64,000 nt of DNA. Origin: Acetobacter farinalis (lineage in GTDB: Bacteria > Pseudomonadota > Alphaproteobacteria > Acetobacterales > Acetobacteraceae). Of this stretch, positions 8,735 to 16,551 are shown in pieces (the stretch's first letter is position 1; the number at the start of each line of letters is the position of its first letter). The DNA lies in contig NZ_WOTF01000005.1 of NCBI RefSeq assembly GCF_011516935.1, forward strand, positions 1 through 64,000, given 5' to 3'. The notes under the pieces were generated by a model that was not told where the DNA came from, did not search any database, and saw only the letters and a program-made list of their open reading frames with translations. The translations under genes were made by a program, and so were the position numbers.

Positions 8735-9481
8735 ATGAGACTTTCGGGAAAAACAGCACTCATCACGGGCGGTACGAGCGGCATCGGGCTGGCCACGGCA
8801 AAGCGCTTCATCAAGGAAGGGGCTCGTGTTGCTGTCACGGGCCGCGATGAATCCCGGTTTGCCGATGTGCGTGCGGAACTTGGCGGCGACGCTCTGGTTC
8901 TTGCTGCTGACGTGCGCTCTTTGGAAGCGATGCAATCCGTTGCGACCACAGTTCAGCAGGCTTTTGGCGGGCTCGACATTCTGTTTGTGAACGCGGGATA
9001 CGTCATGCCAACGCCGCTGCCGTCGATTAACGAACACCAGTACGACGAGATCATGGATATCAGCGTCAAGGGGGCCGTGTTTACGATGCAGGCTGCTTTG
9101 CCCGTGCTGCGTGAGGGGGCATCTGTCATCCTGACGACTTCGTTCATCGATCAGACTGGCAAACATAGTTTGTCGCTGGTTGCCGCTGCCAAAGCGGCAG
9201 TGCGTTCCTTCGCGCGGAGCTGGTCTTACGAACTGCTTGATCGCAAAATCCGTGTGAATGCAGTGGCCCCCGGCGGCATCGAAACACCGCTCCTGAGCAA
9301 ACTCGGCATGTCCGAAGCTGAGGTGGAAGATTTCAAAGCACAGTTCGCCCGGAGTGTGCCTGTGGGGCGTATGGGCCGCGCCGAGGAGATTGCTGCCGCA
9401 GTCCTCTACCTGGCGAGTGATGAGGCTCAATACGTGGTCGGGACTGAACTGGTTGTTGATGGTGGCTGTTCGCAGCTTTGA
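8735..9481 (+). CDS. SDR-family protein lacking the catalytic tyrosine
   Basis: This 248-residue protein is a classical short-chain dehydrogenase by fold. The nucleotide motif TGGTSGIG is at 11-18, NAG at 86-88 and Ser136 in TTSFID. In the active-site YxxxK the Lys is present (K153), but the Tyr position holds Val149 (SLVAAAKAAVRS). The protein should bind NAD(P)H yet be poor at hydride transfer, unless another residue substitutes. GAGG near 8723 supports the ATG at 8735 rather than the upstream TTG. It is followed 49 bases later by an exported SnoaL-like gene, probably in one operon. Confidence 0.88.
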   Translation: MRLSGKTALITGGTSGIGLATAKRFIKEGARVAVTGRDESRFADVRAELGGDALVLAADVRSLEAMQSVATTVQQAFGGLDILFVNAGYVMPTPLPSINEHQYDEIMDISVKGAVFTMQAALPVLREGASVILTTSFIDQTGKHSLSLVAAAKAAVRSFARSWSYELLDRKIRVNAVAPGGIETPLLSKLGMSEAEVEDFKAQFARSVPVGRMGRAEEIAAAVLYLASDEAQYVVGTELVVDGGCSQL

Positions 9482-9530
9482 AGTACGGACCCGATTTTGC
9501 CCGCAGAGGCTCAACGCAGAAAGATTTATC

Positions 9531-10049
9531 ATGACAAGAACAAAAGCGCTCTCCTGTTTTCTGGGGGCTTCAGCGGCTCTCGCCCTGCATTGTGCGCCAG
9601 CCTTTGCCGCTGTGTCGCATTCACCCGATGAGACCGCAGTTAAAGCTGTGACCGAGCGGTTTGCGGCTGATCTCGCCAAGGGAGATCTCAAGGCGATTTC
9701 GCGGCTCTACACAGATGACGCGAAACTGCTTCCCCCTAATGAAAATCCGGTTTCCGGGCGGGCGGCCATTCTGGCCTATTTCGAAAAGAGCCTGCAGCCA
9801 AACGTGGTCGGGGGAGCCAGATTTGATCATTACGAGATCTATTATGGGGGAGGTAACACCGCGACCAGCATCTCTCACCTGGAGATGCTCGACGGTAAAG
9901 GCCACGTTATCGAGCAGGGCAAACAAACGATTGTCATGCTCAAACAGGGGGGAGAATGGAAAATCCACCGCGATATGTGGTCGGATAATGCTCCGGCCAG
10001 CACCGCGGCCAGTACCCCTGCGAGTGCCCCGGCCAGTGCTGGCAACTGA
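9531..10049 (+). CDS. Exported SnoaL-like/DUF4440 protein
   Basis: This 172-residue protein has a signal peptide (residues 1-26 ending in AFAA), a DUF4440-type NTF2 fold with VTERFAADLAKGDLKAISRL and EWKIHRDMWSDN, and a low-complexity Ala/Ser/Pro tail that may be a flexible linker. It is a paralogue of the gene at 6868-7356. Location right behind the SDR suggests co-transcription. The function is unknown and should be periplasmic. Confidence 0.8.
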   Translation: MTRTKALSCFLGASAALALHCAPAFAAVSHSPDETAVKAVTERFAADLAKGDLKAISRLYTDDAKLLPPNENPVSGRAAILAYFEKSLQPNVVGGARFDHYEIYYGGGNTATSISHLEMLDGKGHVIEQGKQTIVMLKQGGEWKIHRDMWSDNAPASTAASTPASAPASAGN

Positions 10050-10132
10050 CGAAGACGGCGCAGCGCCACGGTATGGCGGCGCCTTGAACGCGTTGCTCAG
10101 CCCATAAAGCCTTATAGTGGCTGGCAAGACCT

Positions 10133-10168
10133 GAACCGCCCGGGAGCACGTTTGCTTCCGGGCGGTTC
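10133..10168. terminator. Strong GC hairpin after the SDR/SnoaL operon
   Basis: GAACCGCCCGGGAGCA (10133-10148) pairs with TGCTTCCGGGCGGTTC (10153-10168) with one mismatch and a 4-base loop. No U-run follows, so it could be a bidirectional or weak terminator, or an mRNA-stabilising hairpin. Confidence 0.5.
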
Positions 10169-10498
10169 GCCCCCCACGCGGCATATGCTCCGGGGAGATG
10201 ATGACTTCAGTGCCATGACGGACCGTCCGCTATCTGGACCACGGGCATTATACGTTTCTGTCCGGGCTGCAAGCGGAAGCAAGCCCGCCGAAAAGGACAC
10301 CCAACGGGTGCGGCTTCAGATGAGAAAGGCTGCTCCGAAAGAGTAAGCCAAGTTTACTTGAAGATTGCTTTGGGTTTACCGTCGGGGCGGAGATGTCGCA
10401 CCACAGTCCTGCCATTGTTACGGATCATTCTGTCTCAAAGTCTGGCATCAGTGCAGGCTGTAGCGATATATCATGTTCCAATCTGGGAGTTTAGTCGA
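10169..10498. other. Intergenic gap before the YegP-like gene
   Basis: No gene is recognised. The frame that runs into the YegP-like gene from 10358 lacks a start and family similarity before 10499. Confidence 0.4.
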
Positions 10499-10837
10499 AT
10501 GGCTGCACATTTCGAGATCTACAAGGATAAGGCTGGTGAGTTCCGCTTTCATCTGAAGGCGGCCAATGGGGAGATTATTCTTGTCAGCGAAGGCTACAAG
10601 CAGCATGCCAGCGCTGTTCACGGTATTGAATCAGTGAAGACGAATGCGCCGGACGATGCCCGCTATGAACGGAAAGTCTCGACGTCTGGCAAGCCGCATT
10701 TCAACCTGAAAGCACGTAATGGCGAGATTATCGGCTCAAGCCAGCTTTATGCGAGCGAGCAGGCGCGCGATCATGGGATTGAGGCGGTGAAGAAGACTGC
10801 GCCTGAGGCGACGATCAAGGATCAGACTGCCGCCTGA
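10499..10837 (+). CDS. YegP/DUF1508-family protein with two repeats
   Basis: The 112-residue protein consists of two tandem DUF1508 units. Each has the pattern FEIYKDKAGEFRFHLKAANG or PHFNLKARNGEII, followed by GYK or LYA and a run of small residues ending in GIE-VK. The family is of unknown function and widespread as small cytoplasmic proteins. GGGAG at 10484-10488 supports the ATG at 10499. It stands alone with clear gaps on both sides. Confidence 0.88.
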   Translation: MAAHFEIYKDKAGEFRFHLKAANGEIILVSEGYKQHASAVHGIESVKTNAPDDARYERKVSTSGKPHFNLKARNGEIIGSSQLYASEQARDHGIEAVKKTAPEATIKDQTAA

Positions 10838-11108
10838 TTTTCGTGAGAGAGCAAGGTGACGTTCTGACTCTTGCTCTTTGCACTGGTGTCCTGTCCCGCC
10901 CGAACAGGCGCGGGCAGGGCTCCCTCCAGTGGTTGCCGCGCGGCGGTTGCAGGAGGATAAGCCACCCTCATCTCGTCCTCCTCTTCATAGCGGGGGCGTA
11001 CGTCTCCATCAGGGGATTTATGATGAAAGCGCGACGGCTGACATTGATGCATGACGGCTATGTGCATGTCTGCTATGTCTTGGAATGAAGCATGATCAGG
11101 AGCACGAA

Positions 11109-11369
11109 ATGCATCTTCTTTATACGATTTTCATCGGATTGATTATCGGAGCAGTTGCGAAGCTGCTGATGCCGGGGCGTGATCCCGGGGGCTTTATTGT
11201 TACGATCCTGCTGGGCATCGCGGGCTCTGTTGTTGCCGGCTATATAGGGCGGGCACTGCATCTTTATCGGGAAGGGCAGGCGGCTGGATTTCTGGCGTCG
11301 ATCGTCGGGGCAATTCTTCTGCTGGTGGCCTATCGGGCCGTTATCGGGAATTCAGAGAGTGCTGGCTGA
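11109..11369 (+). CDS. GlsB/YeaQ/YmgE-family small membrane protein
   Basis: The 86-residue protein has three predicted membrane spans and the family pattern IIGAVAKLLMPGRDPGGFIV followed by a Gly-rich second helix. Members are general-stress or transglycosylase-associated membrane proteins of unknown mechanism. AGGAG at 11098-11102 gives the ATG at 11109 over the longer in-frame start at 11085. Confidence 0.88.
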   Translation: MHLLYTIFIGLIIGAVAKLLMPGRDPGGFIVTILLGIAGSVVAGYIGRALHLYREGQAAGFLASIVGAILLLVAYRAVIGNSESAG

Positions 11370-11377
11370 CCGGGCTC

Positions 11378-12352
11378 TCATGAGATCTGCCTGAGAAAAT
11401 TGAGTAATAGCGCGGTAACCTCTGAAGGTTTTTCCTGCTGGAGCCAGTGGCCGGCACCGGCCACTCTGTGCGAGCCGCGCAGGTCTGGAACAAGGCTTGG
11501 CATGTCTGCGATGATGTGATCCATGCCGGGAATACTCAGGCCTGTGTCGCGCTCGCCGGTCATGAACAGTGCGGGAACAGTCACTTTCTGGCCTGCCGTG
11601 GCATGCTGGAGTTCCCAGTTCCGGTCGAGATTACGGTAATAATTCAGCCCTCCAGTAAAGCCGGAGGCTTGGAAGTCCCTCGTGAGGGTCTCGAAGTCCG
11701 CCTCGGAAAGCCATGAGGGTAAATGTGCAGGTTCAGGCAGGCTTGCCAGTAAGCCTGTGCTGCGTTCAACCATTCCGAATGGATTGGGTGTGCCATCACC
11801 AGTTTTTCTCGGGCCGGCATTTCCGCTGGCTGCATAGAGAATTTTCTTCAGCGTGGCCGCAGGGTTTCGGTTGAATTCCGCGTCGGCCAGCCCCGGTTCC
11901 TGAAAATACAGCGTGTAAAAGAGAGCGTCTTTCGTCTGCGGAAAGATTTTTGAAGGCGGTACCGGTGGTAAGCCCATCATGGGAACGCTCAGAGCCGCCA
12001 TTGCCCGGAAACGGTCCGGGCGCATCACTGCGGCTTGCCATGCGATGGTGGCGCCCCAGTCATTGCCCACGAGTACCGCCTTTTCCTCCCCAAGCGCGTC
12101 GAGCAGGGCGATCAGATCTCCTACACAATGAAAGACGGTATACTGGTCCGTGCGCTCGGGGGCATCCGTCTGGCCATAACCGCGCATATCAGGCGCGACC
12201 GCGCGATACCCGGCTGCGGCAAGGCCCTGAACCTGATGCCGCCAGGAGTGTTTGGTTTCAGGAAAGCCGTGACAAAGGAGGATCAGCGGCCCGGTACCTT
12301 CATCAAGGTAGCTGGTCGTGATCGTTCCTGTTTGAATGACTCTTGCAACCAT
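11378..12352 (-). CDS. Alpha/beta hydrolase, epoxide-hydrolase-like
   Basis: This 324-residue protein fits the epoxide hydrolase/haloalkane dehalogenase branch. HGFPETKHSWRHQ forms the oxyanion region, Asp98 in VGNDWGA is the nucleophile, and the catalytic His is in GAGHWLQQEKP near residue 300. An Asp nucleophile rather than Ser argues against an esterase. It is divergent from an Rrf2-type regulator, with a perfect 10-base inverted repeat between them, so it is probably that regulator's target. The substrate is unknown. Confidence 0.88.
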   Translation of the reverse strand: MVARVIQTGTITTSYLDEGTGPLILLCHGFPETKHSWRHQVQGLAAAGYRAVAPDMRGYGQTDAPERTDQYTVFHCVGDLIALLDALGEEKAVLVGNDWGATIAWQAAVMRPDRFRAMAALSVPMMGLPPVPPSKIFPQTKDALFYTLYFQEPGLADAEFNRNPAATLKKILYAASGNAGPRKTGDGTPNPFGMVERSTGLLASLPEPAHLPSWLSEADFETLTRDFQASGFTGGLNYYRNLDRNWELQHATAGQKVTVPALFMTGERDTGLSIPGMDHIIADMPSLVPDLRGSHRVAGAGHWLQQEKPSEVTALLLNFLRQIS

Positions 12353-12437
12353 GAATGCCTCCTTACCCAGTCGGACAGCCGGTTTTGAAGCGACGTGACG
12401 GCCAGAAGGGATGAAAAATCGCGGCGCAGCGTGACAG

Positions 12438-12476
12438 TTTCTTTCTGCGTGAAACTTTATATGTTACAGAAAGAAA
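12438..12476. promoter_or_regulatory. Putative Rrf2-type operator
   Basis: TTTCTTTCTG (12438-12447) and CAGAAAGAAA (12467-12476) are perfect 10-base reverse complements with a 19-base AT-rich spacer. They lie between the divergent hydrolase and Rrf2-type genes, where an autoregulator would bind. Confidence 0.5.
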
Positions 12477-12521
12477 GATCGTCAAGATAGCGCAACAGTA
12501 AAAGTTTTGGAAAAGGACGCA

Positions 12522-12953
12522 ATGAGAAGCGATGGCCGTCTGGCGCGGATGCTCCATGTTCTGGTGCATATGGCCCTGCTCGGAGGAAAGGAGACCTCTG
12601 AAAGGATCGGGCAGATGCTCAACACCAACCCTGTGGTTGTGCGGCGTACACTGGGGCTGTTGCGTGAGCATGGCATTGTTGACTCAGAGGGCGGCCGTGG
12701 CGGCGGCTGGAAACTCCTGAAAAAGCTGGATGAACTCTCCGTGCTGGATGTTCAAAGAGCCCTGAGTGACGGAGACATATTGGCGGCTCCTGTTTCTCAT
12801 GATCATCCCACATGCCCTGTTGAACGCGCGTCGAACGCGGTGCTGGAAGCGGCTCATGCCGCAGCGGAAGAAACGTTACGCGCGCACTATGCCTCCACAA
12901 CTCTTGCGCAGATTGCTGAACGCGCGATGGCCGCTCCGGGTAATTCCGTTTAG
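12522..12953 (+). CDS. Rrf2-family transcriptional regulator
   Basis: The 143-residue protein has the Rrf2 winged helix (about residues 3-75, with RIGQMLNTNPVVVRRTLGLL and the wing SEGGRGGGWKL). Iron-sulfur members such as IscR carry three clustered Cys. Here only one Cys is seen (HPTCPVE), so it resembles the YwnA-like branch that does not bind a cluster. AAAGGA before the ATG at 12522 fixes the start. It is divergent from the epoxide-hydrolase-like gene and likely represses it. Confidence 0.85.
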   Translation: MRSDGRLARMLHVLVHMALLGGKETSERIGQMLNTNPVVVRRTLGLLREHGIVDSEGGRGGGWKLLKKLDELSVLDVQRALSDGDILAAPVSHDHPTCPVERASNAVLEAAHAAAEETLRAHYASTTLAQIAERAMAAPGNSV

Positions 12954-13192
12954 GTGAAACAGGAGGTACTGACCTTAATCGGACGCTGTTTGTGCCTCGT
13001 GCGGGTGGCACGTTTTTGAAAGACCGGGAAGGATTGCCTCCATAATACGCGTCCCGGTTTTTCGAGCCCCGTCAGCCAGATTGAACAAGCCGACGGTGGT
13101 CCGAGACAGGGAAAGCGGCGCGGCTCTGAGCGGAAGAGCAAGGGATGCTCACGCGCATGCCAGCAGGAGAATGAGGGAGGCGTTGAGCAAGG

Positions 13193-13960
13193 TCACAGAC
13201 CGTTGCTCCACGCCACAATAGAGATAGGGAAGTAGAAATGGATGCCGTCTTCAGCGTTCCATGCGCCCACTCCCAGACGATCCTGTCCGCTTGCAATATC
13301 TTCTGCGAACAGGGCGTTCAGGGCAACCCGGTCTTCCGGGGCGACCTGATCTATCAGGCGGGATTCCAGACGGTACTGCTGTGTCAGCAAAGGGCGCAGC
13401 CCCGCCTCATCCCCCAGTGAGAGAAGCTGCGGCAGTGTCAGCGCGCTGGTATGCGAAGGGTCACGCAGGGTTTCCGCATGATCATAGGCTTTCTGGCATT
13501 CCGGGGCCGGGGTGGCATCAATCACGATAACCCGCCCACCCGGACGGCAGACACGCACCATTTCCGCCAGTGCCTTTCCGGGGGCCTGCATGTGGTGAAA
13601 GCTGTAGCGTGTCACAACCCTGTCAAAGCACGCGTTCTCAAACGGCAGATGCAGCGCATCGCCAGTATGAAATTCCACGCTCACATTCAGTCTGTCAGCA
13701 CGCAGGCGCGCCTGTTCGATCATGGCGGGCGTCAGGTCGATCCCTGTGACATGCGCACCGGTCCGGGCCAGTTCACAGGCCACAATGCCCGGACCGCAGG
13801 CCACATCCAGCACCGTCATGCCAGCGGTTAGGGCACAGGCATCGCGTGTCTGCGCCATGCTGTCCGCTTCGGCATGAATGGGCAGTTCTGCAAAAGGCCT
13901 GGCCCAGCGCGTGAACTGCGCAACGATCCGGGCATTGTGGGGCATGGGCATATCGGACAT
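13193..13960 (-). CDS. Class I SAM-dependent methyltransferase (UbiE-like)
   Basis: The 255-residue protein has a class I Rossmann methyltransferase fold. The SAM-binding motif is VLDVACGPGIVACELA, followed by the acidic GIDLTPAMIEQA and a later LAEMVRVCRPGGRVIVID. A GGAAAGGA ribosome site lies just before the ATG at 13960, so the longer upstream frame is rejected. It is divergent from an AraC regulator that probably controls it. The methyl acceptor is unknown. The UbiE-like sequence does not prove a quinone role. Confidence 0.85.
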   Translation of the reverse strand: MSDMPMPHNARIVAQFTRWARPFAELPIHAEADSMAQTRDACALTAGMTVLDVACGPGIVACELARTGAHVTGIDLTPAMIEQARLRADRLNVSVEFHTGDALHLPFENACFDRVVTRYSFHHMQAPGKALAEMVRVCRPGGRVIVIDATPAPECQKAYDHAETLRDPSHTSALTLPQLLSLGDEAGLRPLLTQQYRLESRLIDQVAPEDRVALNALFAEDIASGQDRLGVGAWNAEDGIHFYFPISIVAWSNGL

Positions 13961-14002
13961 CGTCTTTCCTTTCCGTGTGGGGTCAGGATAAAGACCGGAG
14001 AG

Positions 14003-14049
14003 TTGGCCGGCTAACGCCATACGGCCAAAAACAAGCGGATATCGGCCAA
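14003..14049. promoter_or_regulatory. Three CGGCCAA half-sites between methyltransferase and AraC genes
   Basis: TTGGCCG at 14003-14009 and CGGCCAA at 14022-14028 form an inverted repeat. A third CGGCCAA lies at 14043-14049, 21 bases after the second, which is two helical turns. Such phased repeats are typical AraC-family binding sites and overlap the regulator's own start. Confidence 0.5.
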
Positions 14050-14867
14050 TGAAAAACCTTACAGCCAGCGAGACGCAGAGTGTCCTTGCCGGGAACGGGC
14101 TTGATGAGCGGGGGAATCCCGGTTTTGCCTTCCGTAATCCGTCCACGCCGCTTTTCTATGACTGGCACGAGCATCCGTGCCATCAGATCACCTACGCAAG
14201 GCGTGGCACGACACAGGTTGAAGGGCCGGAGGGCTGGTATCTACTGCCAACCGCGCATGCTCTCTGGATCCCGGCTGGAACACGCCACCGGACCATGATC
14301 CGTAATCTGGATGGTGTGTCCGTCTATTTTGATCCGGTGCATTTTGCCGCTGGCGCTGCGGCGCATATCCAGACATTCCCGGTATCTGCCATGGTAGGGG
14401 CGATGCTCTTTCACACCCTCCGTTGGCCGGCAGGTCCGGCGGAGCAGGCCCCCGTTGCCCGGAGTTTCTTTCATACTCTTGGGCTTTTGTGTCTGGAGCA
14501 GATGGAGGCAAAATCCGGCCGGCTTTTCACGTTGCCAAGGGCTACACATCCTTCGGTGGCACGGGCCATGGAGGCTGCCCTTGCCAATCCGGCACATGCC
14601 AGCCTGATGCAGGCGTTGAAGCAGGCCGGGATGTCGGAACGCAGCTTTCGCCGCCATTTTCAGGATGAAACCGGCATGACATGGCAGGACTGGATAACGC
14701 AGGCCCGGCTCTTCCACGCTGCGACCCTTCTGGCGGAAGGGCAGCGTGTGACGGACGTGGCGGCCGGGGTTGGCTATGCATCGCTCAGTGCGTTTGCGAA
14801 GGCCTTCACGCACCTGTTGGGGATGTCACCTGTCCGCTATCGGAAAGTACAAATGGCCCCTTCATAG
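14049..14867 (+). CDS. AraC-family regulator with cupin sensor
   Basis: The 272-residue protein has an N-terminal cupin-like arm (FYDWHEHPCHQITYARRGTT, with two His typical of this pocket) and a C-terminal AraC HTH pair (about 170-268, with GMSERSFRRHFQDETGMTWQ and GVGYASLSAFAKAFTHLLG). It is divergent from the methyltransferase gene with 88 bases between starts and phased CGGCCAA sites in the gap. Confidence 0.9.
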   Translation: MKNLTASETQSVLAGNGLDERGNPGFAFRNPSTPLFYDWHEHPCHQITYARRGTTQVEGPEGWYLLPTAHALWIPAGTRHRTMIRNLDGVSVYFDPVHFAAGAAAHIQTFPVSAMVGAMLFHTLRWPAGPAEQAPVARSFFHTLGLLCLEQMEAKSGRLFTLPRATHPSVARAMEAALANPAHASLMQALKQAGMSERSFRRHFQDETGMTWQDWITQARLFHAATLLAEGQRVTDVAAGVGYASLSAFAKAFTHLLGMSPVRYRKVQMAPS

Positions 14868-15042
14868 CTCAGGTGCGGTATCGGGTGTTCTCTGAAGCAG
14901 GTGGCCTTGAAGGGTGTGTCACGCCCTCCTGCGGCAAGGCATGAACGGCTCATACCACCGGCATTGAGCCGCACTATGCCCGGATAGCGTTCCGCCGAAG
15001 ACAGCAGCCTTGTTTATGGGCTGCTCATCAGGAGGCAAATCT

Positions 15043-16551
15043 TTATGGCTTCGGGCTGGGGGCCGCTCCTTCAGGAGGCGTCTTGCTGTTCCACCATCCC
15101 CCTCCGAGTGCCTGAAACAAGCCGACCGTATCGGACAGGCGGCCAGCCTGGGACTGCACAAGGGTCAGGCGTGTCTGCATTTCGGCCTGCTGGGCCGTGA
15201 GCAGCAGGACCCGACTTTCGTCTCCATATCGATTACCGATACGTGCGAAATCAAGATTCTTTCTTGCTTCTTCTTCAGCTTTCGCGGCGGCAACCAGTGT
15301 GTCCGCATCATTGCTGATGGCGTGAAGCGCATCCGAGACATTCTGTATGGCGAGCACGATCGCATTCCGATAGTCCTCGATTGCCATCTTGTAGGTATTC
15401 CGGGCGGCCCGCTCCCGGTGCAGCAATGTGAACCCATCGAAAAGCGGCTGCGTGATCATCGCCGCCAGTGTCCATGTTCCGTATCCGGGTGTCGCAAACT
15501 GGCTGAAGTGGTTGGCTGCCAACCCCGGTGTTGCGACAAGATCAAGCGAGGGGAGGCGGTTGGCGATTGAAACCCCGATCTGGGCACTTGCGGCATGCAG
15601 GCTTTCTTCTGCCGCACGGATGTCCGGGCGCTGGTCTATCAGCTTGAGTGGCAGGGAGACTGGCAGCTCCGTTGGCAGATGGAAATCAGCAAGATGGAAA
15701 TCCGGTGTTGGCACATCCGAGCCGTCTCCCGTCAGGGCGTCAATCAGGTCATGCTGGGCGGCCAACTGCTGGCGCAGGGGCGGCAGGCTCTGTTCGGCCT
15801 GTGCCAGCAGCACCCGCTGGGGAGTTACGTCCCGCTCGCCCATGTCTCCAAAGTGTTTCTGCTGTTCATTGATGTCGAGAATGGCGCGCGCTGAAGCAAT
15901 CACGCCTTCGGTCGCTTCGATCTGCCCCTGAATGGCGGCATACTGGATGGCGGCATTCACCAGATTGCTGGTCAGGGACAGATAAGCGGCATCAAGCTGG
16001 TAGCGCGCCAGTGCGCGCTGTGCATCGCTGGCCTCGATCTGCCGGCGGATGGAGCCCCAGACATCCGGCAGATAGGAAATATTCAGTTGCAGGGTGTGCA
16101 GATTATAGAGGTAGCTGTTGAACCCCTGCACCCCCATGCCCTGAGAGATCTTGTTGCGTGTCGGGTTGAAGGAGGCGCTGATATTCGGCCAGAGCGCTCC
16201 TTTCTGTGCCGCCACGCCCTCCTGTGCCGACAGCAGGGCCTGATGCGCGGACTCAAGGCTCGGGCTATGCGTGATTGCGTGGGCTATCAGCGTGTTCAAA
16301 GCCGGGCAGTGGAAGAGTTCCCACCATTGGGTCGGGATGTCCTGCCCCGGCCGGAAGGATTGCGCGGCGCCTGCCACGCCCTCGGCCCCGGCGGTCTGGG
16401 TCGGCAGGGGCGTGGCGGCATAGCGGTTGTTCACCGGCAGGGCCGGGCGATGGTAATCAGGACCAACGGCGCAGCCAGCCAGCGTGATCATGGCGAAACC
16501 GGTGGCCGTAACGCGGCTGCCCAGCCGGGGCGTGGTGCGGCGGCGCGTCAT
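15043..16551 (-). CDS. RND efflux outer-membrane factor (NodT/CusC type)
   Basis: The 502-residue protein is a TolC-superfamily outer-membrane lipoprotein. The N-terminus has a lipobox (LAGC, Cys27) followed by AVGPDYHRPALP, the standard NodT opening. Two OEP repeats of coiled-coil helices follow. It forms the outer channel of the tripartite pump encoded just upstream. The start ATG overlaps the stop of the RND gene by 4 bases (ATGA), so translation is coupled. Very long in-frame upstream sequence is an antisense-like extension and not part of the gene. Confidence 0.92.
   Translation of the reverse strand: MTRRRTTPRLGSRVTATGFAMITLAGCAVGPDYHRPALPVNNRYAATPLPTQTAGAEGVAGAAQSFRPGQDIPTQWWELFHCPALNTLIAHAITHSPSLESAHQALLSAQEGVAAQKGALWPNISASFNPTRNKISQGMGVQGFNSYLYNLHTLQLNISYLPDVWGSIRRQIEASDAQRALARYQLDAAYLSLTSNLVNAAIQYAAIQGQIEATEGVIASARAILDINEQQKHFGDMGERDVTPQRVLLAQAEQSLPPLRQQLAAQHDLIDALTGDGSDVPTPDFHLADFHLPTELPVSLPLKLIDQRPDIRAAEESLHAASAQIGVSIANRLPSLDLVATPGLAANHFSQFATPGYGTWTLAAMITQPLFDGFTLLHRERAARNTYKMAIEDYRNAIVLAIQNVSDALHAISNDADTLVAAAKAEEEARKNLDFARIGNRYGDESRVLLLTAQQAEMQTRLTLVQSQAGRLSDTVGLFQALGGGWWNSKTPPEGAAPSPKP

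Noticed and set aside
8654-9691. 345-residue open frame on the minus strand opposite the SDR and SnoaL-like genes
   Set aside because: It is antisense to two well-supported genes, has no family character and owes its length to high GC.
10843-11108. Short open frames between the YegP-like and GlsB-like genes
   Set aside because: No start context or similarity; treated as intergenic.
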